DNA of 64,000 nt. It comes from DTU019 sp050949825 (GTDB taxonomy: Bacteria > Bacillota > Syntrophomonadia > Syntrophomonadales > Syntrophomonadaceae). The stretch covers positions 62,001-126,000 of the forward strand of contig JBMNGL010000013.1 in NCBI GenBank assembly GCA_050949825.1, given 5' to 3'. Positions 26,273 to 36,063 of the stretch are shown piece after piece. Numbering within the stretch: position 1 is the first letter of the stretch; each line of letters opens with the position of its first letter. The notes under the pieces were generated by a model that worked only from the letters and a program-made list of their open reading frames with translations, was not told the origin of the DNA and ran no database searches. The position numbers and the translations under genes are program-made.

Positions 26273-27214
26273 GTGAAGCTGGACCGGAGGAAAGACCTGC
26301 TGGGGATAAAGGATCTGAGCAGGAACGAAATCAATCAAATTCTGGATACTGCAGTGCCCATGAAAGATGTCATCAAACGTGATATCAAGAAGGTTCCCAC
26401 CCTGAGAGGCAAGGCGATGGTGACCGTTTTCTACGAAAACAGCACCCGCACCCGCACCTCATTTGAAATTGCCGGCAAATACCTGAGCGCGGACACGGTT
26501 AATCTGGCGGTGAATACCAGCAGCGTACAGAAGGGGGAGAGCCTGCGGGACACCATTAAAACCATTGAGGTAATGGGATTTGACCTGGTAGTGATACGCC
26601 ACAGCATGAGCGGCGCTCCCCATTACGTAGCCCGCAACACCTATATGCGGGTGGTCAATGCCGGAGACGGTCAGAACGAGCATCCCACCCAGGCCTTGTT
26701 GGATATGTTCACCATCAAGGAGCATAAAGGCACTCTGGAAAATTTGAAGGTGGCCATTGTGGGCGATATCCGCCACAGCCGGGTGGCCCGGTCCAACATC
26801 TACGGCCTGACCCAGTACGGCTGTGAAATCCGGGTGGTGGGACCGGCCACATTGATTCCTCCTGAAGTGGAAAAACTGGGGGTAAAAAGCTATTACAGCC
26901 TGGAAGAGGCCGTCCGTGGGGTAGATGTTGTCAATATCCTGCGGGTGCAGCGGGAACGGCAGCGGGACGCCCTGTTTCCCTCCCTGGATGAATATGCCGA
27001 TCTCTATATGATCAGCCCGGAGCGTTTGCAGGGTGCCAAAGATGATGTGCTGGTACTGCATCCCGGGCCTATGAACCGCGGGGTGGAGATTTCCAGCATC
27101 CTGGCCGACAGTCAAACCGCCCTGATCAATGAGCAGGTAACCAATGGTGTGGCGGTAAGAATGGCTATTCTATTCCTGATGATGGGGGGGGCTAAAGATG
27201 AAATTGCTGGTTAA
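26273..27214 (+). CDS. pyrB: Aspartate carbamoyltransferase catalytic subunit
   Basis: A 313-residue enzyme joining carbamoyl phosphate and aspartate, the committed step of UMP synthesis. The carbamoyl phosphate loop ENSTRTRTSFE (about residues 54-64), the HPTQALLDMF motif and the C-terminal HPGPMNRGVE are all present. The GTG start follows AAAGGAGGC. No pyrI regulatory subunit is nearby, so it is expected to be the unregulated class. It overlaps pyrC by 17 bases. Confidence 0.97.
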   Translation: MKLDRRKDLLGIKDLSRNEINQILDTAVPMKDVIKRDIKKVPTLRGKAMVTVFYENSTRTRTSFEIAGKYLSADTVNLAVNTSSVQKGESLRDTIKTIEVMGFDLVVIRHSMSGAPHYVARNTYMRVVNAGDGQNEHPTQALLDMFTIKEHKGTLENLKVAIVGDIRHSRVARSNIYGLTQYGCEIRVVGPATLIPPEVEKLGVKSYYSLEEAVRGVDVVNILRVQRERQRDALFPSLDEYADLYMISPERLQGAKDDVLVLHPGPMNRGVEISSILADSQTALINEQVTNGVAVRMAILFLMMGGAKDEIAG

Positions 27215-28490
27215 AGGCGGGCGGGTCATTGATCCTGATAGCGGCCGGGACGAGGTTGCAGACATACTGGCGGAAAAAGGCCATATCGTCAAAATAGCCA
27301 AAAACATCAGGATTAAGAATGCGGAAGTCCTGGATGCTACCGGTAAGATTGTATGCCCCGGATTCATAGATATTCATGTGCATTTGCGGGAACCCGGTTT
27401 TGAATATAAGGAAGATCTGGCCTCCGGTACCCGTGCGGCAGCAGCGGGCGGATTTACCACGGTGTGCTGCATGCCCAATACCAACCCGGTGATTGATAAT
27501 CTGGCCGTAGCCCGCTTTATCAGGGAGCGCGCCAAAATCAGCGGGGTGGTTAATGTGCTGCCGATTGGCAGCATCACCAAAAAGCAGGCCGGCGAGGAGT
27601 TGAGCGAGTATGCGGACTTGTTGGCAGCCGGCTGTGTGGGTTTTTCAGATGACGGCAAACCGGTTATGAAAGCCGATGTAATGCGCAACGCCCTGGAATA
27701 CACCCGCATGTTCGGAGCGCCCTTGTTAGCGCACTGTGAAGACCTGGATCTCACCGGGGACGGGCAGATGCACGAAGGTTTTTATTCTACTTATTACGGT
27801 TTGAAAGGCATCCCGGCAGCCGCGGAAGAAGCCATGGTAGCCCGGGATATTATCCTGGCCCGCCTGGCCGGCGGCTATTTGCATATCTGTCATGCCTCCA
27901 CCGCCGGGTCCATGGATTTGATCCGCCGGGCCAAGGCCGAGGGTTTGAACATAAGCTGTGAGGTGACCCCGCATCATCTCACCTTGAGTGATGAGATTGT
28001 GGGAAGCTATGATACCGACACCAAGGTGATGCCCCCGCTGCGGTCGCAGCAGCATATCGAAGCCCTCAGAGAAGCCCTCCTGGACGGAACAGTTGACTGC
28101 ATCGCCACCGACCATGCCCCCCATCACCTGGAGGCCAAGGACTGCGAATACAACCTGGCGGCGGTTGGTATTTCAGGTTTGGAAACCGCTGTGGCGGTTG
28201 TTATGGATCAATTGGTAGGCCAGGGCCATTTGGAACTGCCCGAGATGGTGAAACTTTTTACAATAGGACCGGCAGATGTTCTGGGGCTTGATAAAGGCCG
28301 TCTTAATCCCGGAGCTGCGGCTGACATCACCATTATAGATCCGGAATTGACTAAAACGGTTGACCCGCAGCAATTCTACTCCAAGGGCAAGAACACCCCT
28401 TTCAAGGGCATGCGCTTTACCGGTTGGCCATGGGCCACCATTGTAGCGGGCAAGGTAGTATACCGTGACGGCAAGATAATTGAGGAGTGA
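27198..28490 (+). CDS. pyrC: Dihydroorotase (class I)
   Basis: A 430-residue zinc amidohydrolase that closes carbamoyl aspartate to dihydroorotate. Visible metal-site motifs are DIHVHLREPG (about residues 57-66), the conserved CED segment, HICHAST and CIATDHAPHH near 303. Length is that of the class I enzymes of Firmicutes. It overlaps pyrB and stops 7 bases before the carA start, consistent with tight translational coupling in the pyr operon. Confidence 0.96.
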   Translation: MKLLVKGGRVIDPDSGRDEVADILAEKGHIVKIAKNIRIKNAEVLDATGKIVCPGFIDIHVHLREPGFEYKEDLASGTRAAAAGGFTTVCCMPNTNPVIDNLAVARFIRERAKISGVVNVLPIGSITKKQAGEELSEYADLLAAGCVGFSDDGKPVMKADVMRNALEYTRMFGAPLLAHCEDLDLTGDGQMHEGFYSTYYGLKGIPAAAEEAMVARDIILARLAGGYLHICHASTAGSMDLIRRAKAEGLNISCEVTPHHLTLSDEIVGSYDTDTKVMPPLRSQQHIEALREALLDGTVDCIATDHAPHHLEAKDCEYNLAAVGISGLETAVAVVMDQLVGQGHLELPEMVKLFTIGPADVLGLDKGRLNPGAAADITIIDPELTKTVDPQQFYSKGKNTPFKGMRFTGWPWATIVAGKVVYRDGKIIEE

Positions 28491-28497
28491 GATAAAC

Positions 28498-29565
28498 ATG
28501 AAAGGCTACCTGGTGCTCGAAAACGGCAGGGTATTTACCGGGAAGCTGCTGAACGATTGCCTGCGGGCCGGGGGTGAGGTGGTCTTCACTACCGCCATGA
28601 TCAGCTATCAGGATATTATTACTGATCCGTCCTATTACGGGCAGATTGTAGTTATGACCTATCCCCTGGTCGGCAATGTGGGCCTGGTGCAGAAAAGCTA
28701 TGCTTCCAAAGGGGCCATGGTACGCGGCCTGGTGCTGCGTGAGGCCACCGATTTTCCCAGCCATTATGAGATGGAAACCGACCTGATAAGCTTCCTTAAC
28801 AAGAGCGAAATTGCGGTATTAACCGAGGTGGACACCCGCGCTCTGACCCGGGTGATCCGCAAGGAAGGCAGTATGGGGGCCATCATAACCGATTCCTTGA
28901 ACAATCTGCCCTGGTTGGTGGAAAAGGCCAAAAACGCCCGCCAGGAACTGCAGGGAGACCTGGTGCAGTTTGTGAGCCGTAAGAATATCATGAAATTTGG
29001 CGCCGGGGAGCGCCGGGTGGTGCTGCTGGATTTGGGCACCAAGCGCGGCTATATCGATCTTTTGACCCAACGCGGCTGTGAGGTGATTGCGGTGCCGGCC
29101 CAGACCACGGCCCGGGAAATCCTGGAGCTTAAGCCAGACGGGGTGTATGTGTCGGATGGGCCGGGTGATCCCCATGCCATGCAATATGCGGTGGATGCCT
29201 GCCGTGAACTCCTGGGCAAGAAAGCCATGTTCGGTGTCGGCCTGGGCCATCAGGTACTGGCCCTGGCCCAGGGGGTTAAGATTATTCAACTGCCTTATGG
29301 GCATCGCGGCAGCAACCATCCGGTAAAGGATTTAGGCAATGGCCGGGTTTACATTACCACGCAGAACCATGGCTTTAATATAGATGAAGAATCCCTGGCT
29401 AACCTGGACCTTGAGGTGACCTTGCGCAGTCTTAATGATGGCAGCGTGGAAGGCATCAGACACCGCCGCCTGCCGGTATTTTCAGTACAGTTCGACCCGG
29501 AAGGCTTTTCCGGATACAGTGAGACCGGGTTTTTCCTGGATGATTTTGTGGGCCTGATGAAATAG
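28498..29565 (+). CDS. carA: Carbamoyl phosphate synthase small subunit with inactivated glutaminase site
   Basis: A 355-residue protein aligning along the whole CarA family: N-terminal domain (1-150) for contact with CarB and a class I glutamine amidotransferase domain (about 170-350). The catalytic cysteine of GICLGHQ is replaced by glycine (FGVGLGHQ, Gly248, codon GGC at 29239-29241). The catalytic histidine of VQYHPE is aspartate (VQFDPE, Asp333, codon GAC at 29494-29496); the Glu335 partner remains. Glutamine hydrolysis is therefore not expected, and the enzyme may use free ammonia with CarA kept for structure or regulation. The ATG at 28498 follows TGAGGAGTGA. The frame is intact, so this is not ordinary gene decay. 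Confidence 0.93.
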   Translation: MKGYLVLENGRVFTGKLLNDCLRAGGEVVFTTAMISYQDIITDPSYYGQIVVMTYPLVGNVGLVQKSYASKGAMVRGLVLREATDFPSHYEMETDLISFLNKSEIAVLTEVDTRALTRVIRKEGSMGAIITDSLNNLPWLVEKAKNARQELQGDLVQFVSRKNIMKFGAGERRVVLLDLGTKRGYIDLLTQRGCEVIAVPAQTTAREILELKPDGVYVSDGPGDPHAMQYAVDACRELLGKKAMFGVGLGHQVLALAQGVKIIQLPYGHRGSNHPVKDLGNGRVYITTQNHGFNIDEESLANLDLEVTLRSLNDGSVEGIRHRRLPVFSVQFDPEGFSGYSETGFFLDDFVGLMK

Positions 29566-29592
29566 CTGCTTGAAAAACTGGAGGAGAGATTT

Positions 29593-32500
29593 ATGCCACT
29601 GGATAAAAACCTTAAAAAGGTGCTGGTTATCGGCTCCGGCCCCATTATTATCGGGCAGGCGGCAGAATTTGACTATGCCGGCACCCAGGCTTGCAAGGCC
29701 ATAAAAGAAGAAGGCATTGAAGTGGTCTTGTTAAACAGCAATCCGGCCACTATTATGACCGATACCGATATCGCCGATTATGTGTATATGGAACCGATTA
29801 CCGTTGAAACCGTGGTCAGGATCCTGGAGCGGGAAAAACCCGACGGGATTATCGCCAATCTGGGCGGGCAGGTGGGTTTGAATATGGCCCTGGCCCTTGA
29901 TAAGGCAGGCATATTGGCGGAAAAAGGGGTGCCGGTCCTGGGCATGCCGCTTAATGCCATTTATCGTGCCGAAGACCGGGAGATGTTCAAGGCCACCATG
30001 GAGGAAATTGGGGAGCCGACTCCGGAAAGCGCCATTGTGCATACTGTTGACGAAGCCCTGCAATTTGCGGCCGGGGTGGGCTATCCCCTGATTGTGCGCC
30101 CTGCTTACACCCTGGGCGGCACCGGCGGGGGCACGGCCAACAGTGATGATGAATTACTGGAAATCGCCACCCGCGGCCTGAAGAGCAGCGCCATCCACCA
30201 GGCCTTGATTGAGCGCAGCGTGGCGGGCTACAAGGAAATTGAGTTTGAAGTGATGCGCGACCACCATGACAACTGTATAACCATCTGCAGTATGGAAAAT
30301 ATCGACCCGGTGGGGATTCATACCGGGGACAGCATTGTGGCCGCCCCGGCCCAAACCCTGACTGATGAAGAATACCAGATGCTGCGCTTTGCTTCTTTAA
30401 AGATCATTCGCGCCTTGAAGATTGCCGGGGGCTGCAATGTGCAGTATGCCCTGGACCCTTTCAGCAAGAAATACTTTGTCATTGAGGTCAACCCGCGGGT
30501 GAGCCGCTCCAGTGCTCTGGCTTCCAAGGCCACCGGCTATCCTATTGCCAAGGTGACCACCAAGATCGCTATCGGCTACAACCTGGATGAGATCCCCAAT
30601 GCCATCACCGGTAAAACCACGGCCTGCTTTGAACCGGCTGTCGACTATGTGGTCTTAAAGGTGCCCCGCTGGCCCTTTGATAAATTTGTGTTTGGAGACC
30701 GCCGCCTGGGAACGCAGATGAAGGCCACCGGCGAGGTTATGGCCATTGACCGCAGCTTTGAAGCCGCCTTCCTCAAGTCGATTCGCTCTTTGGAGATCGG
30801 CATCAACGGTCTGCGCCTGCCGGAGCTTAAGGAACTGAGTGATGAGAAACTAAAGGCACGCCTGGTGCAGGCTGATGATGAGCGTATCTTCATTATTGCC
30901 GAGGCTTTTGTGCGCGGTTTCTCTATGGATGAACTTTATGACATCACCGCCATTGACAAGTATTTTCTAAAGAAATTTAAAAATATCATCGATTTCTCCC
31001 TGCGTCTGGAACAGACCCCGCTGGGGCTGGAAATCCTCAATGAAGCTAAGAAAATAGGGGTCTCAGACAGTGAAATCGCCAGCTGCAAAGGCATTACCGA
31101 GGACGAGGTGCGCTGCCTGCGCCAATCCTACGGGATAATGCCCACCTACAAACAGGTGGATACCTGTGCAGCCGAATTTGATGCAGGGACCCCTTATTTC
31201 TACTCCTGCTATGAGGATGAGGATGAAGCGGTGCAAACCCCCGGGGAGCGCAAGGTGCTGGTCATTGGCTCCGGCCCCATTCGCATCGGGCAGGGGGTGG
31301 AATTCGATTACTGCTCGGTGCATTGTGTGTGGGCCTTAAGGGAAGCCGGAATAAAGGCTATTATTGCCAACAACAATCCCGAAACCGTGAGCACGGACTT
31401 TGATACCTCAGACCGCCTATACTTCGAACCTTTGGTCTATGAAGATGTCATGAACATTATTGAAGAGGAGCGTCCTGAAGGGGTGATTGTGCAGTTTGGC
31501 GGGCAGACCGCCATCAACCTGGCCGGACCGCTTTCCCGCGCGGGGGTTAAAATCCTGGGGACCAGCAATGACAGCATTGATAGGGCTGAGGACCGCAACC
31601 GCTTCGACGCCATGGTGGAGCAACTGGGTATTCCCCGACCCCCGGGAAAAACTGTTTTTGCCGCCGATGAAGCCGTGGCGGTGGCCGCGCAGATCGGTTA
31701 TCCGGTTCTGGTCAGGCCCTCCTATGTCCTGGGGGGGCGGGCCATGGAAATCGTTTATGGCGAGGATGAACTGCGCGAATACATGCGAAGCGCGGTCAAG
31801 GCCAGCCGCGAGCATCCGGTTTTAGTGGATAAGTATCTGCTGGGCAAGGAGATTGAGGTGGATGCGGTCTGTGATGGCAGCCGGGTTTTGATTCCCGGTA
31901 TCATGCAGCATATTGAGCGCGCCGGGGTGCACTCCGGCGACAGTATGGCGGTCTTCCCCGCCTACAGCTTAAGCGAAGCCATCCAGCACAAGGTGGTGGA
32001 CTACACTACCAGGCTGGCCCTGGAATTGAGAGTCCAAGGGCTCATCAATATTCAATTTGTTGAATTTGAAGATGAGTTGTATGTGCTGGAAGTCAACCCG
32101 CGCTCCAGCCGCACCGTACCCTTTATCAGCAAGATCACCGGCATTCCTCTGGTGAAGCTGGCTACCGAGATTATGTTGGGCAAGAGTCTGCCCGAGTTGG
32201 GATATGCCGGCGGGCTGTTTAAGACTCCTCATTTCTATGCCGTCAAGGTGCCGGTTTTTTCATTCAGCAAGCTGCATCAGGTGGACATAAATCTGGGTCC
32301 GGAGATGAAATCGACCGGAGAAGTACTGGGCATTGCCCACAATTTGAAAAGCGCCATCTTTAAGGGCCTGCACTCCGCCGGGGTGGACATCCCCCGGACA
32401 GGCAGCATGGTGGCCACCGTGGCAGACAAAGACAAGGCCGAGGCCATTCCGGTCATTGCCGAGTTTGCCGCCCGGGGATTCAAAATCATCGCCACCGAAG

Positions 32501-32814
32501 GCACCGCCCGGGCCCTGGAACAATACGGGGTGGCGGTAGAGCGGGTTAAAAAACTGAAGGAAGGCTCCCCCAACATTGTGGATTTGATTCGTGAAGGCCA
32601 GGTGGATGTGGTGGTAAATACCTTGACACAGGGGCGCAGGCCGTTCAGCGATGGCTTTCATATCCGCCGTGCCGCAGTGGAGTTGAATGTACCCTGCTTG
32701 ACTTCACTGGACACCCTGAAGGTGATTCTGGAGGTCTTAAAAGGGGAGGAAAGCGCCAAGATCCAGGAGGTCTGCCCTTTGCAGGAATATGTGGCCGAGT
32801 TTCGCCGCCAGTAG
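29593..32814 (+). CDS. carB: Carbamoyl phosphate synthase large subunit
   Basis: A full-length 1073-residue CarB with two ATP-grasp halves. The first (about 1-400, GSGPIIIGQAAEFDYAGTQA) makes carboxyphosphate and carbamate, and the second (about 555-935, GSGPIRIGQGVEFDYCSVH) phosphorylates carbamate. A helical oligomerisation domain lies between them and a C-terminal allosteric MGS-like domain (about 940-1073, IATEGTARALEQYGV) follows. ATP-grasp motifs such as LGGTGGGTA and EVNPRVSRSSALAS are intact, so synthase activity should be retained. Its partner CarA appears glutaminase-dead, which would leave ammonia as nitrogen donor. Confidence 0.97.
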   Translation: MPLDKNLKKVLVIGSGPIIIGQAAEFDYAGTQACKAIKEEGIEVVLLNSNPATIMTDTDIADYVYMEPITVETVVRILEREKPDGIIANLGGQVGLNMALALDKAGILAEKGVPVLGMPLNAIYRAEDREMFKATMEEIGEPTPESAIVHTVDEALQFAAGVGYPLIVRPAYTLGGTGGGTANSDDELLEIATRGLKSSAIHQALIERSVAGYKEIEFEVMRDHHDNCITICSMENIDPVGIHTGDSIVAAPAQTLTDEEYQMLRFASLKIIRALKIAGGCNVQYALDPFSKKYFVIEVNPRVSRSSALASKATGYPIAKVTTKIAIGYNLDEIPNAITGKTTACFEPAVDYVVLKVPRWPFDKFVFGDRRLGTQMKATGEVMAIDRSFEAAFLKSIRSLEIGINGLRLPELKELSDEKLKARLVQADDERIFIIAEAFVRGFSMDELYDITAIDKYFLKKFKNIIDFSLRLEQTPLGLEILNEAKKIGVSDSEIASCKGITEDEVRCLRQSYGIMPTYKQVDTCAAEFDAGTPYFYSCYEDEDEAVQTPGERKVLVIGSGPIRIGQGVEFDYCSVHCVWALREAGIKAIIANNNPETVSTDFDTSDRLYFEPLVYEDVMNIIEEERPEGVIVQFGGQTAINLAGPLSRAGVKILGTSNDSIDRAEDRNRFDAMVEQLGIPRPPGKTVFAADEAVAVAAQIGYPVLVRPSYVLGGRAMEIVYGEDELREYMRSAVKASREHPVLVDKYLLGKEIEVDAVCDGSRVLIPGIMQHIERAGVHSGDSMAVFPAYSLSEAIQHKVVDYTTRLALELRVQGLINIQFVEFEDELYVLEVNPRSSRTVPFISKITGIPLVKLATEIMLGKSLPELGYAGGLFKTPHFYAVKVPVFSFSKLHQVDINLGPEMKSTGEVLGIAHNLKSAIFKGLHSAGVDIPRTGSMVATVADKDKAEAIPVIAEFAARGFKIIATEGTARALEQYGVAVERVKKLKEGSPNIVDLIREGQVDVVVNTLTQGRRPFSDGFHIRRAAVELNVPCLTSLDTLKVILEVLKGEESAKIQEVCPLQEYVAEFRRQ

Positions 32815-32820
32815 CGGAGC

Positions 32821-33185
32821 CTGCTGTCATCCTGAGCGAAGCCTCCTGCTGTCATCCTGAGCGAAGCCTCCTGCTGTCATCCTGAGCGAAGCCTCCTGCT
32901 GTCATTGTCATCCTGAGCGAAGCGAAGGATCTTTCCCCGGGGCTGTTCGCTGCGCGAAAGATCCTTCGGGCGTTGCCCTCAGGATGACAAAACCGGGCGT
33001 TGCCCTCAGGATGACAAAACCGGGTGTTGTCCTTTAGGTATGACAAAACCGGGTGTTGTCCTTTAAGGCATGACAAAACCGGGTGTTGTCCTTTAGGTAT
33101 GACAAAACCGGATGTTGTCCTTTAGGTATGACAAAACCGGATGTTGTCCTTAAGGATGACAAAACGGATGTTGTCCTTTAGGACG
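32821..33185. repeat. GTCATCCTGAGC repeat cluster inside the pyr operon (carB-pyrK gap)
   Basis: Three 25-bp copies of CTGCTGTCATCCTGAGCGAA + GCCTC start at 32821, 32846 and 32871. One full hairpin copy follows (32908-32991), then five decaying AAACCGGGTGTTGTCC-type tail copies to about 33180. It splits the otherwise compact pyr operon with 465 bases. Confidence 0.93.
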
Positions 33186-33279
33186 GAAAAAAGGGTGCTT
33201 TCATAGCAATGACAGGGGGATTAAGGAATAATTTCAACAGTAGTGGTTTGATGGTATTATTAAATGCGGAGGGAATAAT

Positions 33280-34068
33280 ATGCCTGCTCTGGAAAAAGGA
33301 TTGGTCGTGGCTCACCAGCAGGTAGGCGACGGCCTCTATGAAATGAAAGTCATGGCGCCCAATATTACCAGTGAAGCACAGCCGGGACAATTTGTACACA
33401 TTCGTCCCGGGGCAACCTATGACCCTTTTCTGCGACGGCCTTTGAGTCTTTACGATGTAGAGCGAAGGCTGGGCAGCATCACCCTGCTCTATAAAGTGGT
33501 GGGGCGGGGCACGGATTTACTGGCCCGGGTAAAGACCCGGGAATACGTGGATATCATGGGCCCGCTGGGGCATGGCTTTACACTGCCCGACCCCGGCCTT
33601 AACGCCTTGCTGGTGGGCGGCGGAGTAGGCATCGCGCCCCTGATTTACCTGGCCCGGGTATTGAGAGAGAAGGGGAATCCGGTTAAAGCAGCTTATGGTG
33701 TGGCTTCTCGCTCCGATGCCGCTGTTTATGAGCGCAAATTTGCCGAGCTGGGGGTTGAAGCCCTGGCGGCCACCATGGACGGCAGCCTGGGCTATAAAGG
33801 TACCGTGATCGGCTTATTGCATGATAAGATTGCGGCAGCGCAGGTGGATATGATTTACACCTGCGGGCCGGAGGTGATGATGACAGCGGTTGCTGCATTT
33901 GCTCATCAGCACGGGATTGAGGGAGAAGTATCTTTGGAAGAATATATGGCCTGTGGGGTGGGGGCCTGCCTGGGCTGCGCCCGCAGGCTCAAACCCGAAG
34001 ACAGCGAGTATGTAAAGGTTTGCAAGGATGGACCGGTGTTTGCCATGTCATTAATGACTAAAGATTAA
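33280..34068 (+). CDS. pyrK: Dihydroorotate dehydrogenase electron transfer subunit PyrK
   Basis: A 262-residue FAD and 2Fe-2S protein passing electrons from dihydroorotate dehydrogenase type 1B to NAD. The FAD-binding RRPLSLYD is at about residues 48-55. The nucleotide-binding GGGVGIAPL lies at about 111-119. The iron-sulfur cysteines are in MACGVGACLGCARR plus KVCKDGP at 226-250. The ATG follows CGGAGGG. It pairs with the pyrD gene 151 bases downstream. Confidence 0.95.
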   Translation: MPALEKGLVVAHQQVGDGLYEMKVMAPNITSEAQPGQFVHIRPGATYDPFLRRPLSLYDVERRLGSITLLYKVVGRGTDLLARVKTREYVDIMGPLGHGFTLPDPGLNALLVGGGVGIAPLIYLARVLREKGNPVKAAYGVASRSDAAVYERKFAELGVEALAATMDGSLGYKGTVIGLLHDKIAAAQVDMIYTCGPEVMMTAVAAFAHQHGIEGEVSLEEYMACGVGACLGCARRLKPEDSEYVKVCKDGPVFAMSLMTKD

Positions 34069-34092
34069 TGACCGGAAGACCGGCCATTAATC
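34063..34092 (+). terminator. Hairpin at the end of pyrK
   Basis: GATTAATGACCGG and CCGGCCATTAATC pair with one mismatch around AAGA, over the pyrK stop codon; only AATTT follows, so termination would be weak. Confidence 0.4.
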
Positions 34093-34219
34093 AATTTGGG
34101 GATTAAAGGGACGTTAAATTTTTGCCAACACTTATTACGTATTGTATCGTAATTATTTTAATTTGGTATTAGCCTTTTGTTAAATCCAGGTTAACTATTT
34201 TGCGATGGGAGGGCCAGAT

Positions 34220-35164
34220 TTGAAGAATAATATGGCCAAATCAGCAGCATCCCCACCGGACCTGTCTGTCAACCTGGGGGGACTGCAGATGAAGAACCCG
34301 GTGGCAGTAGCGTCCGGAACCTTCGGTTATGGCTTTGAATACCAGGATTACGCCGATCCTGCCCAGATTGGGGCGGTGATTGTCAAAGGGACCACCCTGG
34401 AAAAACGGGTGGGCAATCCGCCTCCCCGCATCCATGAGACCGCAGCCGGGATGCTAAATGCCATCGGTCTGGAAAATCCCGGGGTGAAAGCTTTTATGGA
34501 TATACATTTGCCGCTGCTGCTTGAGCGCGGGGTGACGGTGGTGGCCAACATTGCCGGCAATACGGTGGAGGATTATGAGCAGGTGGCGGCTATTGTGGGT
34601 CAGCAACCCGGGGTGGCGGCCATTGAGCTAAATATATCCTGCCCCAATGTTAAACAGGGAGGGCTGCAGTTTGGAACTGACCCGGGCATGGTGGAGGCAG
34701 TGGTGGCAGCGGTAAAAGCACAGACCGGCCTGCCGGTGATACCCAAGCTGTCTCCCAATGTTACCGATATTGTTGCTATTGCTAGGGCGGCACAGCGCGG
34801 CGGCGCCGACGCCTTGTCGATGATCAACACCCTGATGGGTATGGCGGTGGATATAAAGACCCGGCGCCCGGTGCTGGGCAATGTCTTCGGTGGCTTGTCG
34901 GGACCGGCCATAAAGCCGGTGGCTTTGCGCATGGTTTATCAGGTGTACCGCGAGGTGGACCTGCCTATTTTAGGCGGGGGCGGTATAGTCAATACTACCG
35001 ATGCCCTGGAGTTTATCATGGCAGGGGCCCGGGCGGTTTCCATAGGCACCGGATTGTTTGTCAACCCCGCCCTGGCAACGGAAATTACCGCCGGCATTAG
35101 AGACTACCTGCTGGAACACAATATAACAGGCATACTTGACCTGGTCGGTGCTGCGCACCAGTAG
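34220..35164 (+). CDS. pyrD: Dihydroorotate dehydrogenase, class 1B catalytic subunit
   Basis: A 314-residue FMN enzyme oxidising dihydroorotate to orotate. The class 1 catalytic Cys lies in IELNISCPNVKQGG (about residue 137). The substrate Asn/Lys motifs (NPVAVASGTFGYG, IVKGTT) and the FMN phosphate site GGGGIVN are present. The TTG at 34220 is preferred because GGGAGGG lies 6 bases upstream; an ATG at 34205 sits inside that ribosome site. Class 1B enzymes need PyrK, which is encoded just upstream. Confidence 0.94.
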   Translation: MKNNMAKSAASPPDLSVNLGGLQMKNPVAVASGTFGYGFEYQDYADPAQIGAVIVKGTTLEKRVGNPPPRIHETAAGMLNAIGLENPGVKAFMDIHLPLLLERGVTVVANIAGNTVEDYEQVAAIVGQQPGVAAIELNISCPNVKQGGLQFGTDPGMVEAVVAAVKAQTGLPVIPKLSPNVTDIVAIARAAQRGGADALSMINTLMGMAVDIKTRRPVLGNVFGGLSGPAIKPVALRMVYQVYREVDLPILGGGGIVNTTDALEFIMAGARAVSIGTGLFVNPALATEITAGIRDYLLEHNITGILDLVGAAHQ

Positions 35165-35334
35165 GGGCGCAGCAGGGGTGACCATCTCGAGGATGGCAAC
35201 TGTCCGCTCCGCTCCCTGCCCGCCGCTTTATCCAAGACCTGCCCCGAGGACGGCAAATGTCCGGACCGACAGCACAGCAGCAGGGGAGTTCTCCTGATTG
35301 CCGGCACTGAGTATAAAACAAGGAGGAATTCGTT

Positions 35335-36063
35335 TTGCAGGCCAAAGACCGTATTATTTTAGCACTGGATGTGGACACCAAAGGGCAGGCCCTGGCCCTG
35401 GTAAAGGAACTGGCCCCTTATGTAGGGGTTTTCAAAGTGGGCATGCAGCTTTTCAACAGCACCGGTCCGCCTATTGTTGCGGAAATCAATGATTGTGGCG
35501 GAGGGGTGTTTGTGGATTTAAAATTTCATGACATTCCCAATACGGTGGCGGCAGCAGGGCGGGTGATGACCCGGCTCAACTGCCAGATGTTCAATATCCA
35601 TGCCGCCGGGGGGCGGGCCATGATGAGCCAGTTAAGCCGTGAGGTGCAAAGCGAAGCCATGCGTTGCGGAGTTCCTCTGCCCCTGACCCTGGCGGTTACC
35701 GTACTAACTAGCATATCCCCGCAAGATTTGCAGCAGGATATGCTCATTTCCAGCCTGACTGTCGAAGAGGTGGTGGTCAAATGGGCACTTGCAGCTCGTG
35801 ATTGCGGCATCAGCGGGGTGGTATGCTCGCCACAGGAAATTGCCGCCATTCGCGCTGCCTGTGGAACGGATTTTAAAATCGTCACTCCAGGCATCCGTCC
35901 GGCCTGGGCAGAGGCCAATGATCAGAAACGCATTACCACTCCGGCCCAGGCGGTAGAACTGGGGGCGGATTATATTGTCATTGGACGTCCCATTACTGCG
36001 GCCGCTGACCGGGTTTTTGCAGCTCGCAAGATTATTGCAGAATTGGAGGCAGCAAAATGCTAG
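35335..36063 (+). CDS. pyrF: Orotidine 5'-phosphate decarboxylase
   Basis: A 242-residue TIM-barrel enzyme making UMP from OMP. The LALDVDT strand (about residue 7) and the catalytic Asp-Lys-X4-Asp array in VFVDLKFHDIPNTVA (about 59-73) are visible. The phosphate-binding VIGRPITAA near 218 is also present. It starts at TTG with AAGGAGGAATTCG upstream and overlaps pyrE by 7 bases. Confidence 0.96.
   Translation: MQAKDRIILALDVDTKGQALALVKELAPYVGVFKVGMQLFNSTGPPIVAEINDCGGGVFVDLKFHDIPNTVAAAGRVMTRLNCQMFNIHAAGGRAMMSQLSREVQSEAMRCGVPLPLTLAVTVLTSISPQDLQQDMLISSLTVEEVVVKWALAARDCGISGVVCSPQEIAAIRAACGTDFKIVTPGIRPAWAEANDQKRITTPAQAVELGADYIVIGRPITAAADRVFAARKIIAELEAAKC

Noticed and set aside
29239..29496. CarA active-site changes as a frameshift or decay artefact
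   Set aside because: The frame stays open and homologous before, between and after both positions; two separate clean codon changes are not explained by an indel. Base-calling error cannot be excluded without reads.
34205..34219. ATG at 34205 as pyrD start
   Set aside because: It overlaps the ribosome binding site that serves the TTG at 34220.
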